This document shows positions 17,765 to 31,800 of a DNA stretch of 64,000 bases, piece after piece. The stretch covers positions 47,708,813 to 47,772,812 of the forward strand of contig CM026395.1 of assembly GCA_014843695.1 (NCBI GenBank), given 5' to 3'. The stretch is from Archivesica marissinica. Lineage: Eukaryota > Mollusca > Bivalvia > Venerida > Vesicomyidae. Position numbers and translations under genes: made by a program. The notes beneath the pieces are model-generated. The model had not been told where the DNA came from. It worked only from the letters and a program-made list of their open reading frames with translations, and ran no database searches. How positions within the stretch are numbered: the first letter of the stretch is position 1; every line of letters begins with the position of its first letter.

Positions 17765-18167
17765 TGCGTCTGTGTGTAGTTATATACTGTGTAGTTGTTT
17801 TCATATGGTCTGTGTGTAGTTATATACTGCGATGTTGTTTTCATATCGTCTGTGTGTAGTTATATACTACGATGTTGTTTTCATATGGTCTGTGTGTAGT
17901 TATATACTGCGATGTTGTTTTCATATCGTCTGTGTGTAGTTATATACTGCGATGTTGTTTTCATATGGTATGTGTGTAGTTATATACTGCGATGTTGTTT
18001 TCATATCGTCTGTGTGTAGTTATATACTGTGATGTTGTTTTCATATCGTATTCGTGTAGTTATATACTGCGATGTTGTTTTCATATCGTCTGTGTGTAGT
18101 TATATACTGCGATGTTGTTTTCATATCGTCTGTGTGTAGTTATATACTGCGATGTTGTTTTCATATG
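17765..18167. repeat. 40-bp tandem repeat array (about 10 copies)
   Basis: The unit TCTGTGTGTAGTTATATACT plus GCGATGTTGTTTTCATATCG is repeated head to tail with few changes. The left end is hidden by the N gap, so the true length is unknown. Any open frames across it come from the periodicity. Confidence 0.9.
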
Positions 18168-21100
18168 CACGGACTCGCCAAATAATGTGTAATTAATGTT
18201 GTCACGCTGTGCTATGGGGGTCCCGCTATAAAGGTACGGACTCGCCAACTAATGTGTAATTAATGTAATTGATGTTATCACGCTGTGCTATGGGCCCCCG
18301 CTATAAAGGTAGTCCCGCACGGAATCGCCAACTAATGTGTAATTAATGTAATTGATGTTGTCAAGCTGTGACATGGGGCCCCCGCTATAAAGCCACGGAA
18401 TCGCCAACTAATGTGTGTAATTAATGCAATTGATGTTGTCAAGCTGTGAGATGGGGGCCCCGCTATAAAGGCAAGGACTGACCAACTAATGTTTAATTAA
18501 TGTAAATGATGTTTTTTTTTTTTCAAATACTTTATTTATTTTACAACGATTGGGAAGCAAGTTTTAACAACTTATATTAATCACTCTCGTTGGCTCGGAT
18601 GAAAGCGTATATGTGGTCATTCGTATGGGAGGTACCCGGAGAAAACCCACCTGTCCGATCTGGCGACCATCGTACCATCTCACATACTTCCCTGTCCGAG
18701 GATCGAACCCGGGTCGCATTGGTGAGAAGCGAGCGCAGCACGTTAACCACTGCGCTAATCGGACAGCCAATAATTGATGTTGTCATGCTGTGACATGGGG
18801 GCCCCGCTATAAAGGCACGGACGGACCAACTAATGTGTAATTAATATAATTGATGTTGTCACGCTGTGACATGGGGCCCCAGTATAAAGTCACGGACTGA
18901 CCAACTAATGTGTAATTAATGCAATCGATGTTGTCACGCTGTGACATGGGACCCCGCTATAAAGCCACGGAATCGCCAACTAATGTGTAATTAATGTAAT
19001 TGATGTTGTCACGCTGTGACATGGGGCCCCGCTATAAAGGCACGGACTGACCAACTAATGTGTAATTAATGTAATTGATGTTGTCACGCTGTGCTATGGG
19101 TCCCGCTATAAAGGCAGTCCCGCACGGAATCGCCAAGTAATGTTTAATTAATGTAATTGATGTTGTCACGCTGTGCTATGGGGCCCCGCTATAAAGGCAG
19201 TCCAGCATGGAATCGCCAAGTAATGTTTAATTAATGTAATTGATGTTGTCACGCTGTGACATGGGGCCCGCTAAAAGGCACGGACTCCAACTAGTGTGCA
19301 ATTAATGTAATTGATGTTGTCACGCTGTGACATGGGGCCCGCTAAAAGGCACGGACTCGCCAACTAATGTTTAATTAATGTAATTGATGTTGCCACGCTG
19401 TGCTATGGGGCCCACTATAAAGGCACGGATTCGCCAACTAATGTGTAATTAATGTAATTGATGTTGTCACGCTGTGACATGGGGGCCCCACTATAAGGGC
19501 ACGGACTCGCCAACTAAGGTGTAATTAATGTAATTGATGTTGTCACGCTGTGACATGGGGGCCCCACTATAAGGGCACGGACTCTCCAACTAATGTGTAA
19601 TTAATGTAATTGATGTTGTCACGCTGTGACATGGGTGCCCCACTATAAGGGCACGGAATCGCCAACTAATGTGTAATTAATGTAATTGATGTTGTCACGC
19701 TGTGACATGGGACCCCGCTATAAAGGCACGGAATTGCCAACTAATGTGTAATTAATGTAATTGATGTTGTCACGCTGTGCTATGGGGCCCCGCTATAAAG
19801 GCACGGATTCGCCAACTAATGTGTAATTAATGTAATTGATGTTGTCACGCTGTGCTATGGGGCCCCGCTATAAAGGCACGGATTCGCCAACTAATGTGTA
19901 ATTAATGTAATTGATGTTGTCACGCTGTGCTATTTGGCCCCACTATAAGGGCACGGAATCGCCAACTAATGTGTAATTGATGTAATTGATGTTGTCACGC
20001 TGTGACATGGGGGCCCCACTATAAGGGCACGGACTCGCCAACTAATGTGTAATTAATGTAATTGATGTTGTCACGATATGCTATGGGGCCCCGCTATAAA
20101 GGCACGGACTCGCCAACTAATGTTTAAGTAATGTAATTGATGTTGTCACGCTGTGCTATGGGGCCCCGCTATAAAGGCACGGAATCGCCAACTAATGTGT
20201 AATTAATGTAATTGATGTTGTCACGCTGTGACATGGGGGCCTCGCTATAAAGGCACGGAATCGCCAACTAATGTGTAATTAATGTAATTGATGTTGTCAC
20301 GCTGTGCTATGGGGCCCCGCTGCAAGGCACGGAATCGCCAACTAATGTTTAATTAATGTAATTGATGTTGTCACGCTGTGCTATGGGGCCCCGCTATAAA
20401 GGCACGGAATCGCCAACTAATGTTTAATTAATGTAATTGATGTTGTCACGCTGTGCTATGGGGCCCCGCTATAAAGGCACGGAATCGCCAACTAATGTTT
20501 AATTAATGTAATTGATGTTGTCACGCTGTGCTATGGGGCCCCGCTATAAAGGCAGTCCCGCAGGGAATCGCCAACTAATGTGTAATTAATGTAATTGATG
20601 TTGTCACGCTGTGCTATGGGGCCCCGCTATAAATGTAGTCCCGCACGGAATCGCCAACTAATGTTTAATTAATGCAATTGATGTTGTCAAGCTGTGACAT
20701 GGGGCCCCCGCTATAAAGGTACGGAATCGCCAACTAATGTTTAATTAATGTAATTGATGTTGTCACGCTGTGCTATGGGGCCCCGCTATAAAGGTACGGA
20801 ATCGCCAACTAATGTTTAATTAATGTAATTGATGTTGTCACGCTGTGCTATGGGGCCCCGCTATAAAGGCAGTCCCGCACGGAATCGCCAACTAATGTGT
20901 AATTAATGTAATTGATGTTGTCACGCTGTGCTATGGGGCCCCGCTATAAAGGCAGTCCCGCACGGAATCGCCAACTAATGTTTAATTAATGTAATTGATG
21001 TTGTCACGCTGTGCTATGTGCTCCGCTATAAATGTAGTCCCGCACGGAATCGCCAACTAATGTGTAATTAATGTAATTGATGTTGTCACGCTGTGCTATG

Positions 21101-21192
21101 GGGTCCCGCTATAAAGGCAGTCCCGCATGGACTCGCCTACTAATGTTTAATTAATGCAATTGATGTTGTCACGCTGTGCTATGGGGCCCCGC
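18168..21192. repeat. 75-bp satellite array, about 37 copies, interrupted by a SINE
   Basis: Each unit contains CACGGAATCGCCAACTAATG, then TGTAATTAATGTAATTGATG, TTGTCACGCTGTGCTATGGG and GCCCCGCTATAAAGG. Some units carry a 7-9-bp insertion (AGTCCCGC) before CACGG. The G4C4 block is followed by a TATAAA-like stretch in every unit. The copy number is an estimate from length. A SINE (18512-18766) is inserted within one unit. No coding frame is supported. Confidence 0.9.
18512..18766 (-). mobile_element. tRNA-derived SINE (family A) inserted in the satellite
   Basis: On the minus strand it starts with a tRNA-like head (GTCCGATTAGCGCAGTGGTT, later GGTTCGATCCTCGGACAGG). It continues through a body with 'GATCGGACAGGTGGGTTTTC' and ends in CGCAATCGTTGTAAAATAAA and a poly-A (poly-T at 18512-18523 on the plus strand). 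TGATGTT is present on both sides and may be the target duplication. The same family occurs at 23251, 26206, 40563 and 61546. Confidence 0.75.
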
Positions 21193-21331
21193 GAGATCGT
21201 AGGTAGTGGTGTCTCAGTAAACAATTAGTACTGCACATTGATTATAATTTTATATTGACACAACACCGATGTAAATATTCTATAAATACCCAGAATATAG
21301 CAATAATGTACAACGAATAACAGCTCCATAT
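21193..21331. other. Spacer after satellite
   Basis: The last 75-bp unit breaks off inside GGGGCCCCGC and unique sequence follows. I see no gene or repeat in it. Confidence 0.4.
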
Positions 21332-21603
21332 AGACGGATCTGTAGTCCAGTGGTAACACGCTGGACTGGTAATCCAGGGATCGCAAGTTCCATCCTCCGT
21401 CTGACCCTAATACAATTAACAATCTTTCAGATGCGACTTTCGTGTCGGTGCTGTAGGCTACACCGTGCACGCAAAAGAACCAGATGAGACTCTGGAATGT
21501 GTCTCTGTCTGTATCATTGCACTATCCGAACATCTAACATAACTAATCTCTTCACGAGGCGTCGCTAATATGGGCAACCGGTAGCAACGCTAAATAAACG
21601 TAA
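21332..21603 (+). mobile_element. tRNA-derived SINE (family B)
   Basis: The head AGACGGATCTGTAGTCCAGT with anticodon arm CTGGACTGGTAATCCAG (loop with GGT, Thr-like) is followed by a body with GTGCACGCAAAAGAACCAG and the tail GGGCAACCGGTAGCAACGCT ending in AAATAAACGTAAA. It matches 24363-24651 on the same strand and 22228-22516 on the minus strand. The T-arm is degenerate, so this is a SINE and not a functional tRNA gene. Confidence 0.75.
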
Positions 21604-21881
21604 ATCACACACACAGCAGCTCCAACCAAGCGGAAGTGTATCTGTCACTACCGCCATGTACTCTGCCATACTAATGCTAAACAGTCAATTCCAGGCTCGT
21701 AGACAAACTGAGGCACACCGAGGCAGGCGCCTCGGTTAAATTTCCAAAGCAAAAACAAAACAAGAATCAAATAAATAAAATGCAAATAATATCCCTTTGC
21801 TGTATAAAATGTTAGACAACTAGAGAGCTGAAAGGTCAGTACATGATGTATATAGACCCTGAATGTTTACAATCACTGCAA

Positions 21882-22208
21882 GTGTAGTGTAGGTTAGTGG
21901 GTAATAGTAGTCACGTGAACAACGCATGGGTGGTAGCGGTGCGCCATTGATTGCACGGTCGCTGTTCTCATATATATAATAATAACAACGTAGCCTCATA
22001 GCCTAGCTACGCGCCTGATAACAACGTAGCCTCAGCAGTTTCGGATGCTACCGTTATCCAACGCATGGGTGGTGTAGTGTAGGTTAGTGGGTAATAGTAG
22101 TCACGTGAACAACGCATGGGTGGTAGCGGTGCGCCATTGATTGCACGGTCGCTGTTCTCATATATATAATAATAACAACGTAGCAGTTTCGGATGTTACC
22201 GTTATGCA
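21882..22208. repeat. About 190-bp direct duplication
   Basis: The stretch beginning GTGTAGTGTAGGTTAGTGGG at 21882 recurs at 22072 with near identity, including CACGTGAACAACGCATGGGT and a TATATATAATAATAACAACG end. The second copy is shorter because it lacks a central piece. There is no coding frame. Confidence 0.8.
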
Positions 22209-22227
22209 ATTAAATGCTAGTATGTTT

Positions 22228-22516
22228 TACCTGTTGCCCATATTATGAGCGACGCCTCCTGCAGAGATTGTTCGGCCATATGGTTCGCCGGCGGCGAGGG
22301 TAAATAAGCTCAAGCATCATCATCGCAGAGATTAGTCATTTAGATTTTTGGAGGATAGTGCAATGATACAGACGACCCATTCCAGTGTCTCCTCTGGTTC
22401 TTTTATGTGTATGGTGTAAAGCACCGACACGATACCTCTTTTTTAAAATCCCATCTGAAAGACTGTTAATTTTATTAGGGTCAGACGGGGGATCGAACTT
22501 GCGATCCCTGAATTAC
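22228..22516 (-). mobile_element. tRNA-derived SINE (family B), truncated at the head
   Basis: This is the reverse-complement copy of the 21332 and 24363 elements: tail TTGCCCATATTATGAGCGACG at the left, then AGGATAGTGCAATGATACAG, GTCTCCTCTGGTTC and the tRNA T-arm part GGGTCAGACGGGGGATCGAA at the right. The 5' half of the tRNA-like head is missing or diverged. An insertion is visible inside the tail region (about 22262-22325). Confidence 0.65.
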
Positions 22517-22686
22517 CAGTTACCGGAAATAAACGGAAACTCTCGGACTTTGTGATATCTAATTATCATATAGTAGTCCCATTGTATACCCAGTTAGACA
22601 TATCTCATACCTCCAAAACGGCGCGAAAATAATATTCCTTTTATTTATATTGAAACATGGCACTTTTATATACATTATTATAATAG

Positions 22687-22808
22687 AATCAACGAGTGAT
22701 GGTGCGCTGGATGATGGGATTGTCTTCTCGTCAATGAGACAGCCACCACTCATCAAACAGTTGAAAGGAATTCTCTCAGAATACCCGGATGGAGGACAAA
22801 TTTTAAAG
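22687..22808 (+). CDS. Sacsin-like gene, exon 1 (first visible)
   Basis: The frame from ATG 22734 gives [20 protein letters not shown] followed by GQILK, then a GT donor at 22809. This is the sacsin lead-in '...PPL...L..IL..YPdGGqIlK' that precedes ELIQNA of the Hsp90-like ATPase fold. The frame is open upstream to an AG at 22685-22686 and reads like protein (DDGIVFSS), so the exon may be internal and the true start may lie further upstream in the repeat-rich or gap region. I see no Ubl domain, which the human protein has at its N-terminus. Confidence 0.75.
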
Positions 22809-25800
22809 GTAAACTTTCATAAGTAGATAACATATAAAGGTCATGTGACACTCACCTACACGTCATCTTATGGCGTTCCTTGTACGTTATTGAAGTACAT
22901 AAAACATTAATGAAACGTGGCCATGACGATCACGAGTTAATGTTATGCGTCGGATATGTTAATGCGTCTATGCGCAGTTGTATATCGTTCTTTACCCGTT
23001 CACGGGCAGCCAATCCCGTCCTTGCTACGTTTCTATGAGTTGCAGTCATGGCAACTACAGTCGGCGTCCACATAGGCAATGGGTGAGAACGGTAAAGTAC
23101 GGTATCAAGCGTATTGTAAACAGTACGACAGTACGTTATTGTTTGCAAACTTGATCTTGTAACATAAAGAACACTTAAAAGACACTTTCAAATCAATTAA
23201 TATAATGATTTGCCAACCTACATACCGTTATGGCTTCCGTAAAACACACTGTCCAATTAGCGCAGTGGTTAACTAGTGCGCTCGCTTCTCACCAATGCAA
23301 CCTAGGTTCGATCCTCGGACCGGGAAGTATGTTAGATGTTAAGGTGGTCGCCAGATCGGACAGGTGGGTTTTCTTCGGGTACTCTGGTATCCTCCCACAC
23401 GAATGACCACATTTACGCTTTCATCCGCGCCAACGAGAGTGATTAATATAAGTTGTAACACTTGCTTCGCAATCGTTGTAAAATATATAAAGTTTAAACA
23501 TACGGACACACGGACATTGTGGAGATTATTATTACTGTATCTCAATCGAAGATATTTCTGCACATACTTGTGTTTTCTCAGTTTCCTCATATTAGGAAAT
23601 ATAATTGTTGTAATATTAAATAATTCTATAGTATTGTTTACCTTTAGGAATTGATCCAGAACGCCGAAGATGCTGATGCGAATGAAGTCAGAATCATGTA
23701 TGACGGACGACGCATTAATGACGAAACAAGCGAAACGCCTCAGATATATAACAAATTCTTCAGGGTATGTAGTAATACATTTTGTGAGTATTTATTTTAT
23801 AACCGTCTCTGTGGCCTAGTGATTAAGCCGTCCACCTCGGAGCGGGGGGTCGAAGGTTCGAACCTCGTCAGGGGTTCGTTCTGATATGGCCGGTTGGTGA
23901 GCCGCCAGCTAGTTAAATAATGTCTAGTTATTGTCTACCAGCCTGGCGCCTGGCATACAAGCATAGGAAGTACTGGTGTCTCTTTATGTCCGACACTATA
24001 ATAAACAAACATTTTACTTTTATTTTCCTATTATTTCTAGAAGTAACACATGGGATCACATAATCATTTATATTTTATTAAGGTGTAAATCAAAAGTTGT
24101 TGAAATTAACAGTATATAAATTATTATGCAGTGCCGAAATAAAGTTAATAACGAGCGACGACAATTCATTCTACAGCAACAATACGACATTACAAACTAT
24201 AAGCGACAATTCATTCTACAGTAACAATACGACATTATAACAAACTACTACAAGTGACAATTCATTCTACAGTAACAATACAACCAACAACAATACCTTT
24301 GTAGATCCTCAAATAAACGTATCTATAGAATATCTCTGTATATTATACAATGGATCTCCGCAGACGGATCTGTAGCCCAGTGGTAACACGCTGGACTGGT
24401 AATCCAGGGATCGCAGGTTCGATCCCCCGTCTGACCCTAATAAAATTAACAGTCTTTCAGATGGGACGTTAAACCGAGGTCTCGTGTCGGAGCTTTACAC
24501 CGTGCACGTAAAAGAACCAGAGGAGACTCTGGAATGGGTCTCTCTCTGTATCATTGCACTATCCTCCAAAATCTAAAATGACTAATATCTTCAGGAGGCG
24601 TCGCTCATATGGGCAACCGGTAGCGACGATAAATAAACGTAAAAAAACACAAAAAATACAATGGATCTAAAGTCAACCTTCTGCAACGTGTAATATCAAC
24701 TGTCTCGAGGAAATGTGCGGGGGAACCGTTCCGGTTGATTAACACAGGTGAGCGAAATCTATGCTTGAATGTGTCTCAACTCGTATTAGCTATTGTTATG
24801 ATAAAAGTATAAAATACGACACTATTACAAACATACCATTAGACCGCCTCCGTGGTCGAGTGGTTACGGTTGCTGACTTGTATACCACTGTAACCTATCA
24901 TCTCTGATGGTCACGGGTTCGAGCCCCGTTCAGACCGTGTCTCATTTATATGAAAACGTTGGCAGTTTCTTACGGAGGTTGGTGCTGGTTAACCGCTGGA
25001 GCCTGCCCAGGAAAGTTGTTGTTAGGTAAACTGCCAGTCGCTCAAATGGGAAACCGGTAGCGATGTTAAATAAACTTAAATAGAAAATAACCCATACTAT
25101 TACAGATATAAATACTTATTGCACTCTCTGAATAATGTTTGCGCACAAACAATGAGTTTGCTCCAGGGCCATTTATGTCTACCATGATACAGTCTTCACT
25201 TAGCACAAGACAAGATAGTTTAATGTTGAACAATTTGATATTGGATTTGAGTGTGTCACGACTGGCAAGTAAGTACTTCTGATTCCCAGCTCGCTTGGGT
25301 GAAGTGTGGCACTTTTGTGTTCATCAAGGGTAATAGTGCACATATAATTATTGCAGGCTCCGGCCCTTTGTGTCTACAATGATGCAGTGTTCACGGAGAG
25401 GGACTGGGATGGCATACGAATGATATACAGTAGTGTGAAGGAAGATGATCCACTCAAGGTTGGCAGATTCGGTCTGGGCTTCAAGTCCGTCTTCCATATC
25501 ACAGGTAAGCATTGGAATTAGTGTACAAAGCAAGTCAATCGTATAAATTAGTATGTCCATAAACTAATGCTACTCTTAATGAGATGTATCGAATCAAAAG
25601 GTAATATTGATGATTGAGTTAGGTTGTGCGACGAAACAGCACATTACAAGATGCAGGGTGTATTGTTGCAGACGTACATTAACTGATGGTGGATTGCTGA
25701 ATTCAAATCCCGATCGAAACGCTTGCTGTTCTTAAACAAAGCACTTTACATGGCATTGCTTAGAACCTAGTATGTATGGTGTCACAAAGGGGCCGAGTGG

Positions 25801-28800
25801 TTAAGATCGTTGACTTACCCCTTATCGCCGTTAGTTCGAATCCCGTGAGGTTGTCGAGGTCGTTATTGTGTTTTAGATATCACATATCTTCCGATCCTGC
25901 CATCGTAAAGCAAGTGTTACAAAATGGAACAACAACTACGACATCAAATACAAACATCTTTAAGATATGTTCACATCATCGATTTATTAGTACAACTGTG
26001 GATATGTGTATGTCACAGCTGTCAGTTCTAATCCATATATATGTCCTGATCTCGATTTATTTCATGTCAAAAAATTATCTTTTTGGCGTGCAGAAGACGT
26101 TGTTCTACTAATACATCCGCCCATACATGATCTATTGTCCGATGGGTTATGTCACCAATAATGGAGGGTCGCCATATGGCATACTCTGTTGTTGCCACCT
26201 TAACTCACTCATGGCTGTCCTGGGTTCGATCCTCGAACCGGGAAGATGAGATGGTACGATGGTATCCAGATCGGACAGGTGGGTTTTCCCCGGGTACTCC
26301 GGTTTGCTCTCACACGAATGACCACATTTATGCTGTCATCCGCGCCAACGAGAGTGGTGAATATAAGTTGTTAAAACTTGTTTCGCAATCATCGTACAAT
26401 AAATAGAGTTTAAACTTACCCAATAACAAGTAAACATATTCGAGCATATCTGTTTTTGGCTATGTGTACGTAATTAGAACCATGTTATGTTGATGAGCAC
26501 TGTATTTGATATTTCGTATTAATTGAATGCATTCATTTGCAGATTATCCGTGTGTACTCAGTGGAGACAAAGTGTTACTGATAGATCCGCAGCAATCAGC
26601 TGATAAGGTTAACGCTATGATTAAACTTAGTCGGATAGAACATCTTGATAATGAAGGTTTAAATGCGGATGCGTTTTGGAGAGCTTTTGATGGTTCATTT
26701 GGGTTTAACAGAGATTGCGTTCAAAACGGACGCTTTCAGGGTACTGTTATGTGGTTTCCACTTCGCACTACACCATCGAAGATTGCAGACACTTTGTATG
26801 ACGAGGAAAAAGTTCTTGCTCTGTTTGATGGATTTCAGTCAGAAGCTTCATGTATACTACTTTTCCTGAAGAATTTGGAAAAGATATCGATGTGTAGCCG
26901 TAGCAATATAGACCAGGTAAAAGAAATAATTCTCGTGAAAATAGAAGATAGCGATGGGAAGGTGAAACAGAACAGAACCAAGTTTAAAAAAAAGATAAAA
27001 GCTTTAACTTTAGATTATAAAGAAGAAGATGTTTCAAACGATCTTCAAATGACCATCCAAACAACATCAAATGGAAATCATGCAACAGTTGACTGGCAGG
27101 TAGTAAACTACTTCGTTGGAAACAGCGCTACTACTGATTTCCAAAAATTGATCCAAGACAAATGCCTAGGATATTGTCCACATGTAGCTGTGGCTACGCA
27201 GTTACGACGACATTCTAGTGAATTTGAAGGGCACGTGTTTTGCTTTTTACCTTTGCCAAGGGAAGGATCCAGATTGTCGGGACTTCCAGTACATGTACAT
27301 GGATGTTTCGCTCTCAGCCAAAATCGACATCATTTGAAATGGGAAACAGATGAACAGCATGGCAAGAAAATAGATGACAAATCTATTCTTTGGAACAAAT
27401 TTCTCATCAAAGAAGCTCTTCCAAGAGCCTATAGTAGACTTGTTCAGACAGTCATTGAGAAATCGAATAACCTTGGCAATACGCCTGACTCTGTCGCAGT
27501 CGTATATAGATGTGTACCTCTTTCAACTGATACTCAAAGGAAGTGGACAGTCCTTGAAAATGAGTTCTATAAAAGACTTAAAAAGATACGATTCATATAT
27601 TGCAAGCACAAGGATAAGTGGATTACATTAGGAGACGCAAGCTTTGCAACATTTGAGAGATTGCCGCAAGACCACATACATGTACAGGATGCTGTCATAC
27701 GATGCTTGAATAAATTAGGGAAAAGTCATGTGGAAGTCCCCACAAATATTCTACGTACATTACAAAAGCACTTCTCAGTAGTCAAAGATCTGTCTCCAGA
27801 AATACTAGCGAAACAATTGCATCAAAATCCAGCGTACAGAGACATGCCGACTTCAGACAAACTGCATGTCTTGACATACTTGGTCGCAGACGGAAGATAC
27901 TACGAAAAGGTTGAAGGTCTGGAGCTTCTACCTCTTGCATCAGGAGGTTGGACGAGCTATAAAACTAAACGGGAGCCTATATATATATGTTCCGCAGAAG
28001 AAGTGAAGATCATTACTGGCTTGGAACATATGTTTGTAATGACGGTGTCATCGCTCGGAAAACCTCTCTCGGAACATATCAACCAGATGTGTGAAAATGG
28101 TAAGATTATATGTTCATAAACATTGTCTTATCGTTATAATAATCGCATGGGAGTGTTTTAGTCTTTTGTTTTGTATTTGGCAAGAACTTCATATTTTGCT
28201 ACAAATCTATTACTCAATGAGATTGATTGTAGGTTCACAATATATATCAAGCTTCGTATTTAAATGTTTATTTTATTGGACTTACTAAGCAGCATATCTT
28301 AGTACTAGCATCATGGAAAGCAGGTAATTATAGATGAATTAGTAGACTATAATAAATGTAGGATAACTCTGTTTTCAATTGTAAATACTTTTGGATGTTG
28401 TATTTTCTATTTGAAACGTTCTAATTTCAATTATTCCAGGGCTTTTTCAAATCCAGAAGCTGACCACCACAGTTTTGGGAAGCCTGCTAGAAACAACAAT
28501 CAAGAACAATCTGGAGCCAAATTTACGCATTACCCGTAACTCAAAATTAACATTCCGGTGGTTGCAAGATGTGTGGAATTTTGTTATACAAGGTAGATTG
28601 ACCAAGCACTTCCAAAACGTTCACATCGTCCCGTATTTGAAAACTGGTACCTGGCAAGAGCCGGAAACTGCTGAATTAGGAACATTGTCTGACATAATCC
28701 TTGTTAAGTCTAGTAACCGAGATGTAATTCCAGGTGGAGTCTGTAGATGCTTTCAAAGTATGGGGGTAAAAGTGGTTGATTGTTTGCCTGATTGGATTCC

Positions 28801-31800
28801 TAGAGATATGGTAAAGTCACACTTTTTCTGGCCTTCGCCAAAGAGTATCATAGCATTGTTGTCTGAAATGGGATCAACTGAGCTTGGTAGAGAAGCCATT
28901 TCTACCTTCAACCAAACGTGTCCGTGGAAGGATAAGGATATACTAGCTTCATGCTTGGCAAAATGGTATCATATCCTAACCAATGAAACCATCTCAGTTA
29001 CCAAATCGTTAGAGATATTTCGTGCTGTTTCATCTGTAACAGACACTGGAGCAGATACATCAGTGTCAGCAACAAATTGCTTTATATATAATACAGTAGA
29101 CTTTCCTGAAGGCATCCAATTTCCTTTCAAGTGCCTGTTAGTAGATACGTCAAAGGGGGCTTTATTAACACAACTTGGAGCGAGACGAGTTTCTCTCGAG
29201 GAACTCGTTCTTGCGACGCTCAATGGTTTTCAACAGAACTTATTTCAGAACGCAGACGAAATTCCCAAATTCATGAACTACTTTATCCAAAACTTTCACT
29301 TGTTTCAAAGTGATCAAACAATCGTCTCTAGTGCTTCAAGTATACAGTTTCTCAGAGCAGGATCTCGGCGGCGGTGCAAGCCATCGGACCTATTTGATCC
29401 ATCAGATTCCAGTCTAGCGAATTTGCTTCATGGCGATGCACTATTACCTGAAACAAAGAAACGACTAAATAGTGAGAAAGTCCGTATTTTGAAAAAGCTG
29501 GGATTGAAGGGCCCGGAAGAGATTGATGCAGACATTATTCTTCATGTAGCTAAAACACTCGATGTTTGGTCAAAGGACGGAAATGAAAACAATGAAGTCG
29601 AACGAAAGGCAGAAGCATTGATGCAGATACTGCATTCTAGACAATACCTACTGGATGAGGAATGTCAAAATGGCAAGACCCTGCAAACCAGCCTCACCAA
29701 CCTGTCATGTGTGCTAGTACAGCGAAGTAGAGTGTCTGCTTATCCAGATTGTTTAACGTGGTTTTCTCACACTGGCTTGCTTTGCAAACCATCGGAGGCA
29801 AAGGAATCCTGTTTGTGTCTCCTGGTTGGAGCAATAGTGCCGATAGTGATATGCACATCTGACAAAATGAATACAGTATTTGGCTGGAAATGTCCTCCGA
29901 CACTGTCGCTTGTAATTGACCAATTAAGGACTGTTAGCGAGTGCTACTCGATCCAAATTCGTCCAGATATTATGCCTGCTACTAAGGCTATATACAGTCA
30001 TTTAGCAGATCGACAACATGAAATATTGATAAACCGGCAAATATTCACGAATGCAAAATATATGTGGACGGGGGAAGAATTTGTTGCCTCTCACAAGATG
30101 ATCGTCACGAGAAATAAAGGGGACATGGATCTTCAACCATTCTTTTACACTGTGCCTGTAGAGTTTGCACATATGCGTAAGTTCTTTGCAGCATGTGGGT
30201 GTCGTCTTGAACAAGACATTCAAGTTTTGATTAACACACTGCAGCAAATACGAGAATTTCACTCGACACTTCAGAGTGAACAAGAAGTAGCTCGCGACAG
30301 ACGCATAGTTTGCAACGTTCTTGATAAAATTGCTCGTAACATTCAAAAGCATCATGTAGCTTTTGAGGAAGCTGATATCCTAATGATGGTTCATGACAAG
30401 AATCCCAACGCTCTCTTGCTCTATCCCATTGCCGAATGTACGTACGATGATGACCCCGCATGTTTCTACGAAGACGACGGCAATGTTCACCTTGTACATG
30501 AAATGGTATCTGCTGGCACTGTCGAGGCACTCGGTGTAAGGTCAATAACAACAAAAGCTTTGCTAGACGCAGAAGAACTTGGGGTGGAAGAATGGGGACA
30601 GCAAGAACACCTGACAACCCGGATTCATGCGCTACTGCGTGAAGGATATACTGATGGACTTTCTGTTCCTAAGGAATTGATACAAAATGCAGACGACGCC
30701 GGTGCTTCAACTGTTAAGTTTCTGTATGATGAAAGAGAAAACGTTGACTTTAAGAATCGGCTTTTAAGCAAAGGATTGAAATCCTTTCAAGGGCCTGCAC
30801 TGTGGATTTTCAATGACGCTCAGTTCTCAGATGATGACATGAAGAATATTACAAAGCTTAATGCGGGTACAAAGCAAACTGATGTGAGAAAAATTGGAAA
30901 ATTTGGGCTAGGATTTTGTTCCGTATACAACCTGACAGATTTGCCTAGCTTTGTATCAGGATCAAATATAGTGTTTTTCGATCCTCATGAAAAACATCTC
31001 GGTAATGTGTTCCGTAGCAGAGGATCTGGTCTCAAATATCAACTACCAAATAAGACGTTGGTGTCGAGGTATGCTGATCAATTCAAGCCGTATGCTGGTA
31101 TATTTGGATGTACCATTGACAAAGATCAATTTACAGCATATGATGGAACCTTATTCAGACTCCCACTCAGAACAGAACAACAAGCTAGAGATAGTCGTAT
31201 TTCGTCCGTCTCCTACACAAACGATGAAATGACAACGCTGCTAAGGATGCTTATAAAGTCAGCTGGGAATTTTCTCCTATTTTCACAAAATGTGAAATCA
31301 GTTGAGATATACCATCTTTCCGAAAATGCAACACTTGCATCTGACCAGAAGCTGCTTTACAGAATAGAGAAAAATAGTTTGAGATGGGACCAAGGCCTGT
31401 CGAGACAGATTGATGTAAATGTTCTGACAAGAATGCCGACAGTGCTTCAGAAAAACGATAGTTTTTTTGAAATTCACAAGACTGTTATTCAACAGACACT
31501 AAAACATGATTCCAGAACTATTATATCTGGCCTTGGCGATGTTTCTGACTTTGCTGAGACTACATGGATAACATCTTGGGCAAAAGGGACTGAAACGTCT
31601 TTGGCGATGTACAAACAGTTGTCGTCGCAAGGCGCTGTACCCCTAGCAGCGGTTGCTGTACTGTGTTCTGAACCAGGCACATTGGTTCCTACTGCATTAA
31701 AAAATGCACCCTCTGGCTTTTATACCGACGGACATGTGTTTTGCTTTTTGCCTTTGCCTATAAAAACTAAGCTACCACTACACATAAACGGATGTTTTGC

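Larger units (their letters stand above)
23765..25356. other. Intron 2 of sacsin-like gene, SINE-rich
   Basis: 1,592 bp holding three tRNA-derived SINEs: one at about 23806-24015, a family-B copy at 24363-24651 and one at about 24846-25083. A short direct repeat (GACAATTCATTCTACAGTAA units) lies at about 24160-24270. I see no coding frame. Confidence 0.6.

Noticed and set aside
16608..17859. Long open frames of about 360-400 residues
   Set aside because: They consist almost wholly of the N gap; only short ends are real sequence.
17765..21192. Regularly spaced repeats as a possible CRISPR array
   Set aside because: The units are head-to-tail satellites without unique spacers, in an animal genome.
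24363..24437. tRNA-Thr gene
   Set aside because: The anticodon arm is good, but the T-arm and acceptor do not pair well, and the sequence continues into a repeated SINE body present elsewhere in the window.
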